From Hyphomicrobiales bacterium (GTDB lineage: Bacteria; Pseudomonadota; Alphaproteobacteria; Rhizobiales; Rhizobiaceae): a DNA stretch of 64,000 nucleotides. The translations under genes were made by a program, and so were the position numbers. Where the stretch lies: NCBI GenBank assembly GCA_026400435.1, contig JAPLOZ010000011.1:16579-80578 (forward strand). The letters run 5' to 3'. The notes under the pieces were generated by a model. That model did no database searches, was not told the DNA's origin, and saw only the letters and a list, made by a program, of their open reading frames with translations. Numbering within the stretch: the first letter of the stretch is position 1; every line of letters begins with the position of its first letter. This document shows positions 26,949-39,102 of the stretch, piece after piece.

Positions 26949-27311
26949 TCAGGCTGCCTTCAGCATCTTCTCGACCTCGTTGACGAGATCGCGCAGGTGG
27001 AAGGGCTTGGAAAGGATCTTGGCGTCCTTGGGGGTCTTGGAGTCGGGGTTCAGCGCCACGGCCGCGAAGCCGGTGATGAACATCACCTTGAGGTCGGGGT
27101 CGATCTCGGTGGCGCGGCGCGCCAGCTCGATGCCGTCCATCTCGGGCATGACGATGTCGGTCAGCAGCAGCGAGAAGGGCTCCTCGCGCAGCCGCTCGTA
27201 GGCGCTGGCGCCGTTGTCGAAATCGCTGACGTCATAGCCGGCGCGCTCAAGCGCCTTCACGAGGAACCGACGCATGTCCTCGTCGTCTTCCGCAAGCAGT
27301 ATCCGTGCCAT
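26949..27311 (-). CDS. cpdR: CpdR-type single-domain response regulator
   Basis: A 120-residue stand-alone receiver domain from the ATG at 27311. The acidic pocket ILLAEDDEDMRR, the phospho-acceptor Asp in LLTDIVMPEMDG and the Lys in LSKPFHLRDL are intact. The length and the sequence match CpdR, which, when unphosphorylated, delivers CtrA and other proteins to ClpXP at the pole in alphaproteobacterial cell-cycle control. It lies next to an N-formylglutamate amidohydrolase gene, an arrangement I know from other Rhizobiales. A TTAACCAT motif stands about 140 bp upstream. Confidence 0.9.
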   Translation of the reverse strand: MARILLAEDDEDMRRFLVKALERAGYDVSDFDNGASAYERLREEPFSLLLTDIVMPEMDGIELARRATEIDPDLKVMFITGFAAVALNPDSKTPKDAKILSKPFHLRDLVNEVEKMLKAA

Positions 27312-27451
27312 GCCAATCCCGTCCGAATTACCGAAGCCGCACGACCCCGACGCGCAGGGCTGCCGCTCCCACCCTGATTGCCCGAACACCGGATGGGCCA
27401 AGCGCTGCCGCTTCGGGTCCGATGTCGCGAGGCCTTTCCCACCGGGCCCCG

Positions 27452-27459
27452 TTAACCAT
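27452..27459. promoter_or_regulatory. Candidate CtrA motif upstream of cpdR
   Basis: The octamer TTAACCAT matches the short CtrA recognition motif reported in Brucella and Sinorhizobium, and cpdR is a known cell-cycle-controlled gene. It lies in the divergent region between cpdR and the amidohydrolase gene, in a short AT-rich patch. A single motif of this length can occur by chance. Confidence 0.4.
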
Positions 27460-27590
27460 GATGTATATGAAGCCTCGAGTGTAAACATCAAGTGAATGTT
27501 GCGTGCGCGTTCCGGCAAGATCGCATTTGCGGTGCTGGACAGCGGGGCTTGCGGGTGTCAGTTTCGACGCATGGAGTGCTTCGTAGCGAG

Positions 27591-28490
27591 ATGGCGTTCA
27601 TGACGGCGAAAAGCGACTTTTCCGTCGTGCCGCCGTTCCAGGTCCGCGAGAGTGCGGACCAGCGTGTCCCGTTCGTCTTCAACTCGCCCCATAGCGGCCG
27701 CCATTATCCCGAGCGCTTCCTCGCGTTGACCAGGCTCGACCGCATGGCCATCCGCCGTTCGGAAGACAGCTATGTCGACGAGTTGTTCGGCGCCGCGGTG
27801 CCGCTTGGAGCGCCGCTCCTGGCGGCAAACTTTCCCCGCGCCTACCTCGACGTCAACCGGGAACCCTGGGAGCTCGACCCCAGAATGTTCGTCGAGCCGG
27901 TGCCTTCCTTCGCCAACATCCGTTCGGCCAGGGTGGCCGGCGGGCTTGGTACCGTGCCCAAGCTGGTCGGCGAGGGACTGGACATCTACGCAGGACGTCT
28001 GCCGCTGGTCGAAGCGGTGTCGCGTATCGAGCATGTCTACAAGCCCTATCACGACACGCTCAAGCGGCTGCTCACGCGCACCCATCAGCGCTTCGGCTAT
28101 GCGGTGCTGATCGACTGCCATTCGATGCCGGCCAGCATCCGCATCGGCGACACGGGTCTGCGGCCGGATTTCATTATCGGCGACCGCTTCGGCGTATCGG
28201 CGACCCGGGCGCTGACGCAGACCGCGATCTCGTTGCTCGTCTCGATGGGCTATACGGTCGCCCACAACAAGCCCTATGCGGGCGGCTTCATTACAGAGCA
28301 TTACGGCCGTCCCGCGCGGGGGCTGCACGCGCTGCAGATCGAAATCAATCGCGGGCTCTACATGAACGAACACACGCTGGTGCGCTCGGCCGGCTTCGAC
28401 GCGCTGGCCGACGATCTTGCGCTCTTTTCAGCCGAACTGATGGCGATGCCCGACCACAATTTCCTCGACCTCCCGCTGGCCGCGGAATAG
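27591..28490 (+). CDS. N-formylglutamate amidohydrolase family protein (second copy)
   Basis: A 299-residue FGase-family enzyme, start at 27591 or the ATG at 27600. Diagnostic parts are VFNSPHSGRHYPE near the N-terminus, RAYLDVNREPWELD, LLIDCHSMPAS-like VLIDCHSMPASI with the zinc ligands, and ALQIEINRGLYMNE with the catalytic Glu region. It is more canonical than the copy at 5897-6697 and is a typical neighbour of cpdR rather than of hut genes, so its physiological substrate may differ from N-formylglutamate. Confidence 0.88.
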   Translation: MAFMTAKSDFSVVPPFQVRESADQRVPFVFNSPHSGRHYPERFLALTRLDRMAIRRSEDSYVDELFGAAVPLGAPLLAANFPRAYLDVNREPWELDPRMFVEPVPSFANIRSARVAGGLGTVPKLVGEGLDIYAGRLPLVEAVSRIEHVYKPYHDTLKRLLTRTHQRFGYAVLIDCHSMPASIRIGDTGLRPDFIIGDRFGVSATRALTQTAISLLVSMGYTVAHNKPYAGGFITEHYGRPARGLHALQIEINRGLYMNEHTLVRSAGFDALADDLALFSAELMAMPDHNFLDLPLAAE

Positions 28491-28531
28491 CCGGACCTGC
28501 CCGCCGGCCGTATTCGCGGTGGACATGCACG

Positions 28532-28560
28532 AAAAAAAACCGCGCCGTTTCCGACGCGGT
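28532..28560 (-). terminator. Rho-independent terminator of the small RNA
   Basis: Stem CCGCG-x-CG / CG-x-CGCGG with a short loop, followed leftward by an uninterrupted T8 at 28539-28532. The only annotated gene to the right lies on the other strand, so the terminator needs its own transcript, which supports the small-RNA call. Confidence 0.75.
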
Positions 28561-28615
28561 CGAAGTCTAGGGAGGAAACGCCCAAGGAGGGCATGGACAG
28601 GAGAACCTGTCCGAC
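28532..28615 (-). ncRNA. Predicted small RNA with CU-rich (anti-Shine-Dalgarno) segments
   Basis: Reading leftward from about 28615: hairpin 1, GGACAGG-TTCT-CCTGTCC (28612-28595), 7-bp perfect; hairpin 2, GCCC-TCCTT-GGGC (28592-28580) with UCCUU in the loop; an unpaired TTTCCTCCCTAG stretch (about 28579-28568); then a GC stem CCGCGTCGG/CGGCGCGG followed by eight T, a textbook rho-independent terminator. A sigma-70-like promoter stands just upstream. The expected length is about 84 nt. The repeated UCCU/CCUCCC elements resemble the alpha-r14 (NfeR1) and related CU-rich sRNA families of alphaproteobacteria, so it may bind ribosome-binding sites in trans. There is no coding potential. Confidence 0.7.
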
Positions 28616-28619
28616 TCAA

Positions 28620-28647
28620 AGTTTATGGTGCGATGCACAAATGTCAA
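28620..28647 (-). promoter_or_regulatory. Sigma-70-type promoter of the predicted small RNA
   Basis: On the reverse strand TTGACA (28647-28642) and TAAACT (28625-28620) are separated by 16 bp, and a purine start site about 5 nt further on would be at 28615/28616, right before hairpin 1. The -35 is a perfect consensus, which is uncommon in this GC-rich window. Confidence 0.65.
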
Positions 28648-28744
28648 CGACCGCCGGTGGCTTTTGTCAGACATATTGAATAATTGCGGGATATCGTCGT
28701 CATAGTTGCAATTCTGCACCAGTTTCTGCCACCAGGAGGCGAGT

Positions 28745-29563
28745 TTGAAGATTGCGGTTGAGTTCTTCCGGCGCATTGCGGACGTCGCTGGCGCCGAGAC
28801 GTTGCCGCGGTTCCGCCGCTTTGGCGACGTGCTCAACAAGCTGGAGGGCGGCTTCGATCCTGTCACCGAGGGGGACCGCGAGGCGGAGAAGGCTATCCGC
28901 GCGCTGATCAAAGCGGAGCATCCCGGCCACGGCATTCTGGGCGAGGAGTTCGGTTCGGAAAACCCGTCCAGCGAATACGTCTGGGTGATTGACCCGATCG
29001 ATGGCACGCGCTCCTACATTTCGGGCATTCCGCTGTGGGGCACCCTTGTCGGGCTGACCCACAAGGGCAACGCGGTCGCCGGCATGATGGCGCAGCCCTT
29101 TATCGGCGAGCTGTTCTATGCCACCGGCGGCGAGGCCTGGTATGAGGGGCCGCATGCAAGCCAGGCCGGGAAATCGGCGCCCCGCCAGCGCCTTTCGACG
29201 CGCAAGACGGCCAGGCTCGCCGACGCGACGCTCTGCACGACGACACCGGCGCTGTTCCAGGGCGACCGTCGCGTTGCCTACGACAGGCTGGAGAGATCGG
29301 TGCGGCTGGCGCGCTACGGTACCGACTGCTACGCCTACGCAATGCTCGCTGCAGGCAACATCGACCTCGTCGTCGAGGTCGGGCTGCAGACCTACGACAT
29401 CGTGGCGCTGATCCCGATCATCGAAGCGGCGGGCGGCATGGTCACCGAGTGGAGCGGCGGGCCGGCGGAGGATGGCGGCGGCATCGTCGCCGCGGCAACG
29501 CCTGCTCTCCATGCCGCCGCGATGGAGGTGCTGCACGCCGGGCGCAGCGATGCCGTTGGCTAG
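28745..29563 (+). CDS. hisN: Histidinol-phosphatase of the inositol-monophosphatase family
   Basis: A 272-residue protein most likely starting at the TTG at 28745, placed 5 nt after AGGAGG. The IMPase metal motifs are present: GFDPVTEGDREAE, ILGEEFG, WVIDPIDGTRSYISG (the DPIDGT signature) and GTDCYAYAMLAAGNIDLV with ETG/YDIVALIPIIEAAGG. It dephosphorylates histidinol phosphate or a similar sugar phosphate with Mg. The HisN assignment rests on resemblance to the alphaproteobacterial HisN group; another inositol-phosphatase-like substrate is possible. Confidence 0.82.
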   Translation: MKIAVEFFRRIADVAGAETLPRFRRFGDVLNKLEGGFDPVTEGDREAEKAIRALIKAEHPGHGILGEEFGSENPSSEYVWVIDPIDGTRSYISGIPLWGTLVGLTHKGNAVAGMMAQPFIGELFYATGGEAWYEGPHASQAGKSAPRQRLSTRKTARLADATLCTTTPALFQGDRRVAYDRLERSVRLARYGTDCYAYAMLAAGNIDLVVEVGLQTYDIVALIPIIEAAGGMVTEWSGGPAEDGGGIVAAATPALHAAAMEVLHAGRSDAVG

Positions 29564-29574
29564 GATGCCGGGCG

Positions 29575-30531
29575 CTACAGCCCTTCGTCGCTGCCGGGTA
29601 TGAAGGCGTCGAACGCCGCCAGCAACTGCTCGCGGAAGATGTCGGCTTCCTGGAGCAGTTCGTGGCGAGCGCCTGCAATGGTGAGGATAGAACCTCCGCG
29701 CAGGCGCCTGGCATAGGCGGCGATGGCCCGCGTCGAGACGACCTCGTCATTGCCGGCGCCGACGAACATGACCGGGATGGTGATCCGCTGCATGAAAGCC
29801 GGGTTCTCGACGACCGCAACGGCCCTGCATGCAGCGCGAATCCAGGCGACGGTCGGGCCGCCGAGCGCCAGCTTGGGAAACTTCTCGTAGATTTCCATGT
29901 TGCGGCGGTAGCGGCCGATGTCGGTCGTCACCTTGTTGGTGGCGAACGGCGGCGAGCGCCTCGGGCGCGCTCCCCATGCGCCGTACATGCGGCCGAGCCC
30001 AAGCCAGTAAAGCACGCCGGCGAGACGGCTTATCGCCGCCATGGACAGCGGGAATCCGGTGTAGGTGAAGAAAGGTGCCGCCAGCACCATGCGCTGCACG
30101 CGGTTGACAAGCGACGGCGTGGCAAGGAGCGCGATCAGCGACCCTGTGGAGTGGGCAAGCACATAGTATGGTCCCCTGCAGTCAGGCAGCACGACCTCCT
30201 CGAAGAAGCGGTCGAGATCCTTCACGTAGTCCTGGAAGTCGCGCACGTGGCCCCGCTGCGGGTCGCGCAACAGCCGCTCCGAGCCGCCCTGACCGCGCCA
30301 GTCGAAGATCGCGGACGTGAAGCCGCGCTCGGCGAGATTGCGCGCCGTTTCGAAATACTTCTCGATGCACTCGTTGCGGCCGGAAAGGATGATCACCGTG
30401 CCCTTCAACGGGCGCGCCACGGCTGGAAAGCGGCCATAGCGCAGATTGCGGCCATCGAAGCCCTTGAAATAGCCGCCTGCCGCTCTCTCCGGCGCAGGAT
30501 TGCTGGGAATTATGTTGAAGATATCCGTCAT
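29575..30531 (-). CDS. Alpha/beta hydrolase, lysophospholipase/monoacylglycerol-lipase-like
   Basis: A 318-residue hydrolase from the ATG at 30531. It contains GTVIILSGRNECIEKYFE, the DWRGQGGSERLL region, the nucleophile elbow LAHSTGSLIAL (S in HSTG), the acid Asp in MFVGAGNDEVVS and the His in AGARHELLQE. This Ser-Asp-His order and the DWRGQG motif match the PldB/Hydrolase_4 family. It probably cleaves lysophospholipids or monoacylglycerols at or near the inner membrane. It converges on hisN with 11 bp between the stops. Confidence 0.85.
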   Translation of the reverse strand: MTDIFNIIPSNPAPERAAGGYFKGFDGRNLRYGRFPAVARPLKGTVIILSGRNECIEKYFETARNLAERGFTSAIFDWRGQGGSERLLRDPQRGHVRDFQDYVKDLDRFFEEVVLPDCRGPYYVLAHSTGSLIALLATPSLVNRVQRMVLAAPFFTYTGFPLSMAAISRLAGVLYWLGLGRMYGAWGARPRRSPPFATNKVTTDIGRYRRNMEIYEKFPKLALGGPTVAWIRAACRAVAVVENPAFMQRITIPVMFVGAGNDEVVSTRAIAAYARRLRGGSILTIAGARHELLQEADIFREQLLAAFDAFIPGSDEGL

Positions 30532-30825
30532 CGGGCGCTTTCGCGTCGCTGCGCGCTTGTCGTGCACGCAGGTGATAGAAAGCGCCGGGCGAGAAAGCAA
30601 GGAACCAGTTGCCGCGAAGGCAAAGCCGGAAGACCGCTCATCGCGGCCTTCCGGCCCCGGTCGATCCGGGGAAGGGACGTTGCACCCGGCTCGGCCACTA
30701 CGCGATGAGGAGTTCCGCATCACGTCGTCACGCCAGCAACCTAACCGCGCCGGCCTGAACGCGCGCCGAAGCGACGGTTCATTTCGCGTTCAGGAAGCGC
30801 GCCCGGCAATGCGCTTTGAAAAAAC
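30532..30825. repeat. Intergenic region with three strong stem-loops
   Basis: No gene is seen between the hydrolase start and the Hsp20 promoter. Instead there are hairpin A at 30625-30655 (GCCGGAAG-x-CCGC / GCGG-x-CTTCCGGC), hairpin B directly after it (CCCCGG-TCGAT-CCGGGG, 30655-30671), and an inverted repeat with perfect 10-bp arms CCTGAACGCG (30754-30763) and CGCGTTCAGG (30785-30794). None is followed by a T-run. They may belong to a structured transcript, or be repetitive palindromic elements. Confidence 0.45.
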
Positions 30826-30854
30826 CTTGAAATGCCGTTTTGGGCTCCCCAAAT
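30826..30854 (+). promoter_or_regulatory. RpoH (sigma-32) type heat-shock promoter
   Basis: CTTGAAA at 30826-30832 and CCCCAAAT at 30847-30854, 14 bp apart, match the sigma-32 consensus CTTGAA-N13/14-CCCCATNT closely. It would give a 5' leader of about 110 nt for the Hsp20 gene. Confidence 0.75.
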
Positions 30855-30904
30855 CAGCAATGCGGCCGCCGTGTCAGGGGCCGCTGGTCCATCGGAGCGC
30901 CAAA

Positions 30905-30973
30905 GGGATTCGTCCCGGGTTCCGGACAAGGACCAAACGCAAAACCATGTTGCTCAACAGGAGAACACCCATG
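30905..30973 (+). promoter_or_regulatory. ROSE-like RNA thermometer in the Hsp20 leader
   Basis: The leader folds into consecutive hairpins: GGGA-TTCG-TCCC (30905-30916), GGTTC/GGACC (30919-30934 region), and a last weak one in which GTT-G-CTC (30949-30955) pairs with GAG-AAC (30961-30966), leaving a bulged G opposite the Shine-Dalgarno AGGAG. The UUGCU stretch with a bulged G facing the ribosome-binding site is the hallmark of ROSE elements, which melt at heat-shock temperature and are common on rhizobial small heat-shock genes. Confidence 0.75.
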
Positions 30974-31432
30974 CGTCACGTCGATTTTTCCCCCCTCTAT
31001 CGCTCGACCGTAGGCTTTGACCGTCTGTTCACGATGCTCGATTCGCTTGCGCAGCCCGACAACGCCCAAACCTACCCGCCCTACAACATCGAGCGTACCG
31101 GCGAGGACGCCTACCGCATCTCCATGGCGGTCGCCGGCTTCTCCGACAAGGACATTGCCATCGAGGCGCACCGCAACGTTCTGTCGGTCAAGGGCGAGCG
31201 CAAGGACGAGGCCAACGCCGACGGTTCCGAAGTGCTCTATCGCGGCATCGCGGCTCGCACCTTCGAGCGCCGCTTCCAGCTTGCCGACCATGTCGAGGTG
31301 CTCGGCGCCGAGCTCAAGAACGGGCTGCTCCACATCGACCTCAAGCGCACGGTCCCCGAAGAGCTGAAGCCGCGCAAGATCGAGATCGCCTCCGACGGCA
31401 AGGCCAGGCAGATCGAAGCGAAAGCCGCCTGA
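30971..31432 (+). CDS. Small heat-shock protein, Hsp20/IbpA family
   Basis: A 153-residue alpha-crystallin-domain chaperone from the ATG at 30971. It starts with the conserved DFSPLYRSTVGFDRLFTMLD, contains YPPYNIERTGEDAYRISMAV, the ARTFERRFQLADHV stretch and NGLLHIDLKRTVPEELKPRK with the L/I-x-L-x-R/K motif. It holds unfolding proteins for refolding. An RpoH-type promoter and a ROSE-like leader precede it, so both transcription and translation should be heat-induced. Confidence 0.92.
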   Translation: MRHVDFSPLYRSTVGFDRLFTMLDSLAQPDNAQTYPPYNIERTGEDAYRISMAVAGFSDKDIAIEAHRNVLSVKGERKDEANADGSEVLYRGIAARTFERRFQLADHVEVLGAELKNGLLHIDLKRTVPEELKPRKIEIASDGKARQIEAKAA

Positions 31433-31460
31433 CCTCTGTGAAAGTCTCCTCCCGAGACGA

Positions 31461-31486
31461 GAAGCGGCGCCGAAAGGCGTCGCTTC
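31461..31486. terminator. Bidirectional-type stem-loop between convergent genes
   Basis: GAAGCGGCGCC (31461-31471) pairs with GGCGTCGCTTC (31476-31486), one mismatch, around a GAAA tetraloop. It lies between the Hsp20 stop and the threonine aldolase stop. No long T-run follows on either strand, so termination would be imperfect, but the location is typical. Confidence 0.5.
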
Positions 31487-31490
31487 TGGA

Positions 31491-32540
31491 TCAGCCGATA
31501 GTCTCCCCAAACCGATCCACGTCGTCGGCAGTGGTCGCGAAGCTGGTGACGAAGCGCCACAACTTTTCACCGTCCGCCATGCCGCCGTCGAACCTCGCCG
31601 GCTTCAGCCATTCGTAGAAGCGCGCGCCCTTCTCCTGCAGCATCATGGCGGTCGCCTCCGGCATGATGGCGAAGACCTCGTTCGCGCCGGGCTGCCATGC
31701 CAGGCGCGCCTTGTTCGAGCCTGCTATATGTCTGGCGAGCCTTGATGCCATGGCGTTGGCATGGGCGGCGGTTTCCAGCCAGAGACCACCTTCGAAATAG
31801 GCATCGAACTGGGCCGCGATGAAACGCGACTTCGAAAACAACTGCGCGGCGCGCTTGCGTATGAAGGAAAACTCCTTCGCCCGGTCGAGGTCGAACATGA
31901 CCACCGCCTCGGCGCACCAGCAGCCGTTCTTGGTGCCTCCGAAGGAGACGATGTCGACGCCGCTCTTCCACGTCATCTCGGCGGGCGTCGCACCGAGGGA
32001 GACCAGTGCATTGGCGAAGCGCGCGCCGTCCATGTGCAGCGGCAGTGAATGTTTCCTTGCGACTTCCGAGATCGCCCTGATGTGATTGAGGCCATAGACA
32101 GTGCCGACCTCCGTCGCCTGTGTGATGGAGATTGCCGCGGGACGTCCCGCATGCACGTTGTCGACCGCGAACCGCCCGACTGCGGCCGCGAGACTTTCGG
32201 GGTCGATGCGGCCAAGCGCGCCGTCCACCGCGAACAGGCGCGAACCGCCCATGAAATATTCCGGCGCGCCGCATTCGTCGTCCATGATGTGCGATTCACG
32301 ATGGCAGAACGACAGTCCGCCCGGGCGGTCGGCGCTGACCAGGGACAACGCGTTCGCCGCCGTGCCGGTGCCGACGAAAAACACGGCCACTTCGCGCTCG
32401 AAGATCTCCGCGAACTTTTTCTGCACCCTGGCGTCGAGTTCGCCGTTGCCGTAGGCGGGCTCGTAACCCGATGCGTGCGCTGCAAGATTGGCGGCAATCC
32501 TTGGATGCGCGCCCGCCCAGTTGTCCGATGCAAAGATCAC
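31491..32540 (-). CDS. ltaE: Low-specificity L-threonine aldolase
   Basis: A 349-residue fold-type I PLP enzyme. It begins with FASDNWAGAHPRI, has YGNGELDARVQ, the HMDGARFANAL aspartate region that contacts the PLP ring nitrogen, and the Schiff-base Lys in SFGGTKNGCW. It cleaves L-threonine/allo-threonine to glycine and acetaldehyde. The sequence matches the long beta-eliminating-lyase family found in Rhizobiales. Standing alone between Hsp20 and gltB; no operon partner. Confidence 0.87.
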   Translation of the reverse strand: MIFASDNWAGAHPRIAANLAAHASGYEPAYGNGELDARVQKKFAEIFEREVAVFFVGTGTAANALSLVSADRPGGLSFCHRESHIMDDECGAPEYFMGGSRLFAVDGALGRIDPESLAAAVGRFAVDNVHAGRPAAISITQATEVGTVYGLNHIRAISEVARKHSLPLHMDGARFANALVSLGATPAEMTWKSGVDIVSFGGTKNGCWCAEAVVMFDLDRAKEFSFIRKRAAQLFSKSRFIAAQFDAYFEGGLWLETAAHANAMASRLARHIAGSNKARLAWQPGANEVFAIMPEATAMMLQEKGARFYEWLKPARFDGGMADGEKLWRFVTSFATTADDVDRFGETIG

Positions 32541-32897
32541 GTGTGTTGTCCCGTCCGTTGACGGCGCGACCCTGACCGCTTTTGCCCGGCGACTTCAAGA
32601 GGCAGTCGGCCAGAAACCGTCGCTTGGCTGCCGCCCAATCGAACAGGGGGTGCGACAGAAGGTTATCGAGTTCAGCCAAGAGGCGTAATTTTCTTTCGCG
32701 TGCTCGACTAATTTTTTGTGAATCGGTCTTGTGCGCGCCTTCGGTTTCTGCAATAACAATTTAGGACAGTATTGCTGTCTTATTTATCTTCGCAATGGAT
32801 GGCCGGTATGGCGTATGGTTGCGCCTTGCCGGTTTTGCGCGCGGCGGATGCCGCGAAACGAACCCGCCCCGCGAGGGGCAAGGAACGGAGGAGGGAT
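32541..32897. other. Divergent intergenic region between ltaE and gltB
   Basis: These 357 bases hold no credible gene. The part from 32690 to 32790 is AT-rich and should contain the gltB promoter, although no strong consensus -35/-10 pair is apparent. An inverted repeat at 32763-32781 is annotated separately. The gltB ribosome binding site GGAGGAGGG lies at about 32887-32895. Confidence 0.5.
32763..32781. promoter_or_regulatory. Inverted repeat in the gltB upstream region
   Basis: GACAG (32765-32769) and CTGTC (32775-32779) flank TATTG; with a G-T and an A-T pair the arms extend to 7 bp. It is 117 bp before the gltB start, within AT-rich sequence, a plausible binding site for a nitrogen- or amino-acid-responsive regulator such as an Lrp-type protein. 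The regulator is not identified. Confidence 0.35.
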
Positions 32898-37637
<4,740 letters not shown>

Positions 37638-37642
37638 TTGGC

Positions 37643-39097
37643 ATGGGCAAGGTAACAGGCTTTCTCGAAATCGACCGGCAGGTGCACAAGTACCAGCCGG
37701 CGTCAGACCGCATCCGGCATTTCCGCGAATTCACGTTGCCGATGTCGGACAAGGAGGTCGAGAAGCAGGCGGCGCGCTGCATGGATTGCGGCGTGCCCTT
37801 CTGCCACGGCCCGACCGGCTGCCCGATCCACAACCAGATCCCGGACTGGAACGACCTCGTCTATAATGGCGACTGGGACAACGCTATCCGCAACCTGCAT
37901 TCGACCAACAACTTCCCCGAATTCACCGGCCGCGTCTGCCCGGCGCCCTGCGAGGAAGCGTGCACGCTCAACCTCGAGGACATTCCGGTCGCCATCAAGA
38001 CGGTCGAGCAGGCGATCGCCGACAAGGCATACGAACTCGGTCATGTCAGGCCCCAGCCGGCCGAGCGCAAGACGGGAAAGCGGGTGGCAGTCATCGGCTC
38101 GGGCCCGTCGGGAATGGCCGCGGCCCAGCAGCTCGGGCGCGCCGGCCACGACGTCCATGTCTATGAGCGCGAATCCAAGCCCGGCGGGCTGATGCGGTTC
38201 GGCATTCCCGACTTCAAGATGGAAAAGCACTACATTGACGCCCGCGCCACGCAGATGGAAGGAGAGGGCGTCACTTTCCACTGCGGCGTCAATGTCGGCG
38301 TCGACAAGCCGGTCGCCGAACTGCTCGCCGAGCATGACGCGGTGCTCTATTGCGGCGGCTCCGAAACGCCGCGTGCGGCCGGCATTCCTGGCGACGATTT
38401 CGAGGGCGTGCATGACGCGATGCCCTATCTGGTGCAACAGAACAAGCGCGTCGGCGGCGAGGACATCCAGTCGGTCGCCTGGCCGCAGGAGGCGGTTGTC
38501 GCGGGCGGTAAGCATGTCGTCGTCGTTGGCGGTGGCGACACCGCGTCCGACTGCGTCGGCACGGCCTTTCGCCAGGGCGCGGTGCGCGTCACACAACTCG
38601 ACATCCGCCCGCAGCCCCCTGAAAAGGAGAACAAGCTCGCGGTCTGGCCCTACTGGGCGACCAAGATGCGCACCTCTTCCTCACAGGCGGAAGGCGCGGA
38701 ACGCGAATTTCAGGTGGCTACGCTCGAATTCATCGGCGAAGAAGGCCAGCTCACCGGCGTGAGGTGCTGCGAGGTCGACGACCGACGCAAGCCGATCGCC
38801 GGCACCGAGTTCGTCATCCGCGCCGATCTTGCCTTCATCGCCATCGGTTTCGCCGGGCCGCTGTCGAGTGGCCTCGTGAAGGAACTGGACGGGCGTCTCA
38901 AGCTCGTTTCCGACAGCCGTCGCTCCGTAAACGTTGCGGCGAGCGATCGCGACTACAGGACCAGCGTTGACAAGCTGTGGGCGGCGGGCGACGTCCGCCG
39001 CGGCCAGTCGCTGGTCGTCTGGGCGATCCGCGAGGGCCGTCAGGCGGCACGCGCGATCGACGAGGCGCTGATGGGCTCGACTGTCCTGCCGGCCTGA
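37643..39097 (+). CDS. gltD: Glutamate synthase (NADPH), small subunit
   Basis: A 484-residue GOGAT beta subunit from the ATG at 37643, 5 bp after gltB. The N-terminal 4Fe-4S cysteines are in RCMDCGVPFCHGPTGCPIHN and GRVCPAPCEEACTLN. FAD binding follows (VAVIGSGPSGMAAAQQLG) and the NADPH-binding motif is VVVVGGGDTASDCVG. It passes electrons from NADPH to the large subunit. It converges on the SGNH-like gene with only 5 bp between the stops. Confidence 0.97.
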   Translation: MGKVTGFLEIDRQVHKYQPASDRIRHFREFTLPMSDKEVEKQAARCMDCGVPFCHGPTGCPIHNQIPDWNDLVYNGDWDNAIRNLHSTNNFPEFTGRVCPAPCEEACTLNLEDIPVAIKTVEQAIADKAYELGHVRPQPAERKTGKRVAVIGSGPSGMAAAQQLGRAGHDVHVYERESKPGGLMRFGIPDFKMEKHYIDARATQMEGEGVTFHCGVNVGVDKPVAELLAEHDAVLYCGGSETPRAAGIPGDDFEGVHDAMPYLVQQNKRVGGEDIQSVAWPQEAVVAGGKHVVVVGGGDTASDCVGTAFRQGAVRVTQLDIRPQPPEKENKLAVWPYWATKMRTSSSQAEGAEREFQVATLEFIGEEGQLTGVRCCEVDDRRKPIAGTEFVIRADLAFIAIGFAGPLSSGLVKELDGRLKLVSDSRRSVNVAASDRDYRTSVDKLWAAGDVRRGQSLVVWAIREGRQAARAIDEALMGSTVLPA

Positions 39098-39102
39098 TAT
39101 CT

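Noticed and set aside
30500..30970. In-frame upstream extension of the Hsp20 gene
   Set aside because: It runs through the RpoH promoter and the ROSE-like leader. The protein similarity and ribosome binding site begin at 30971.
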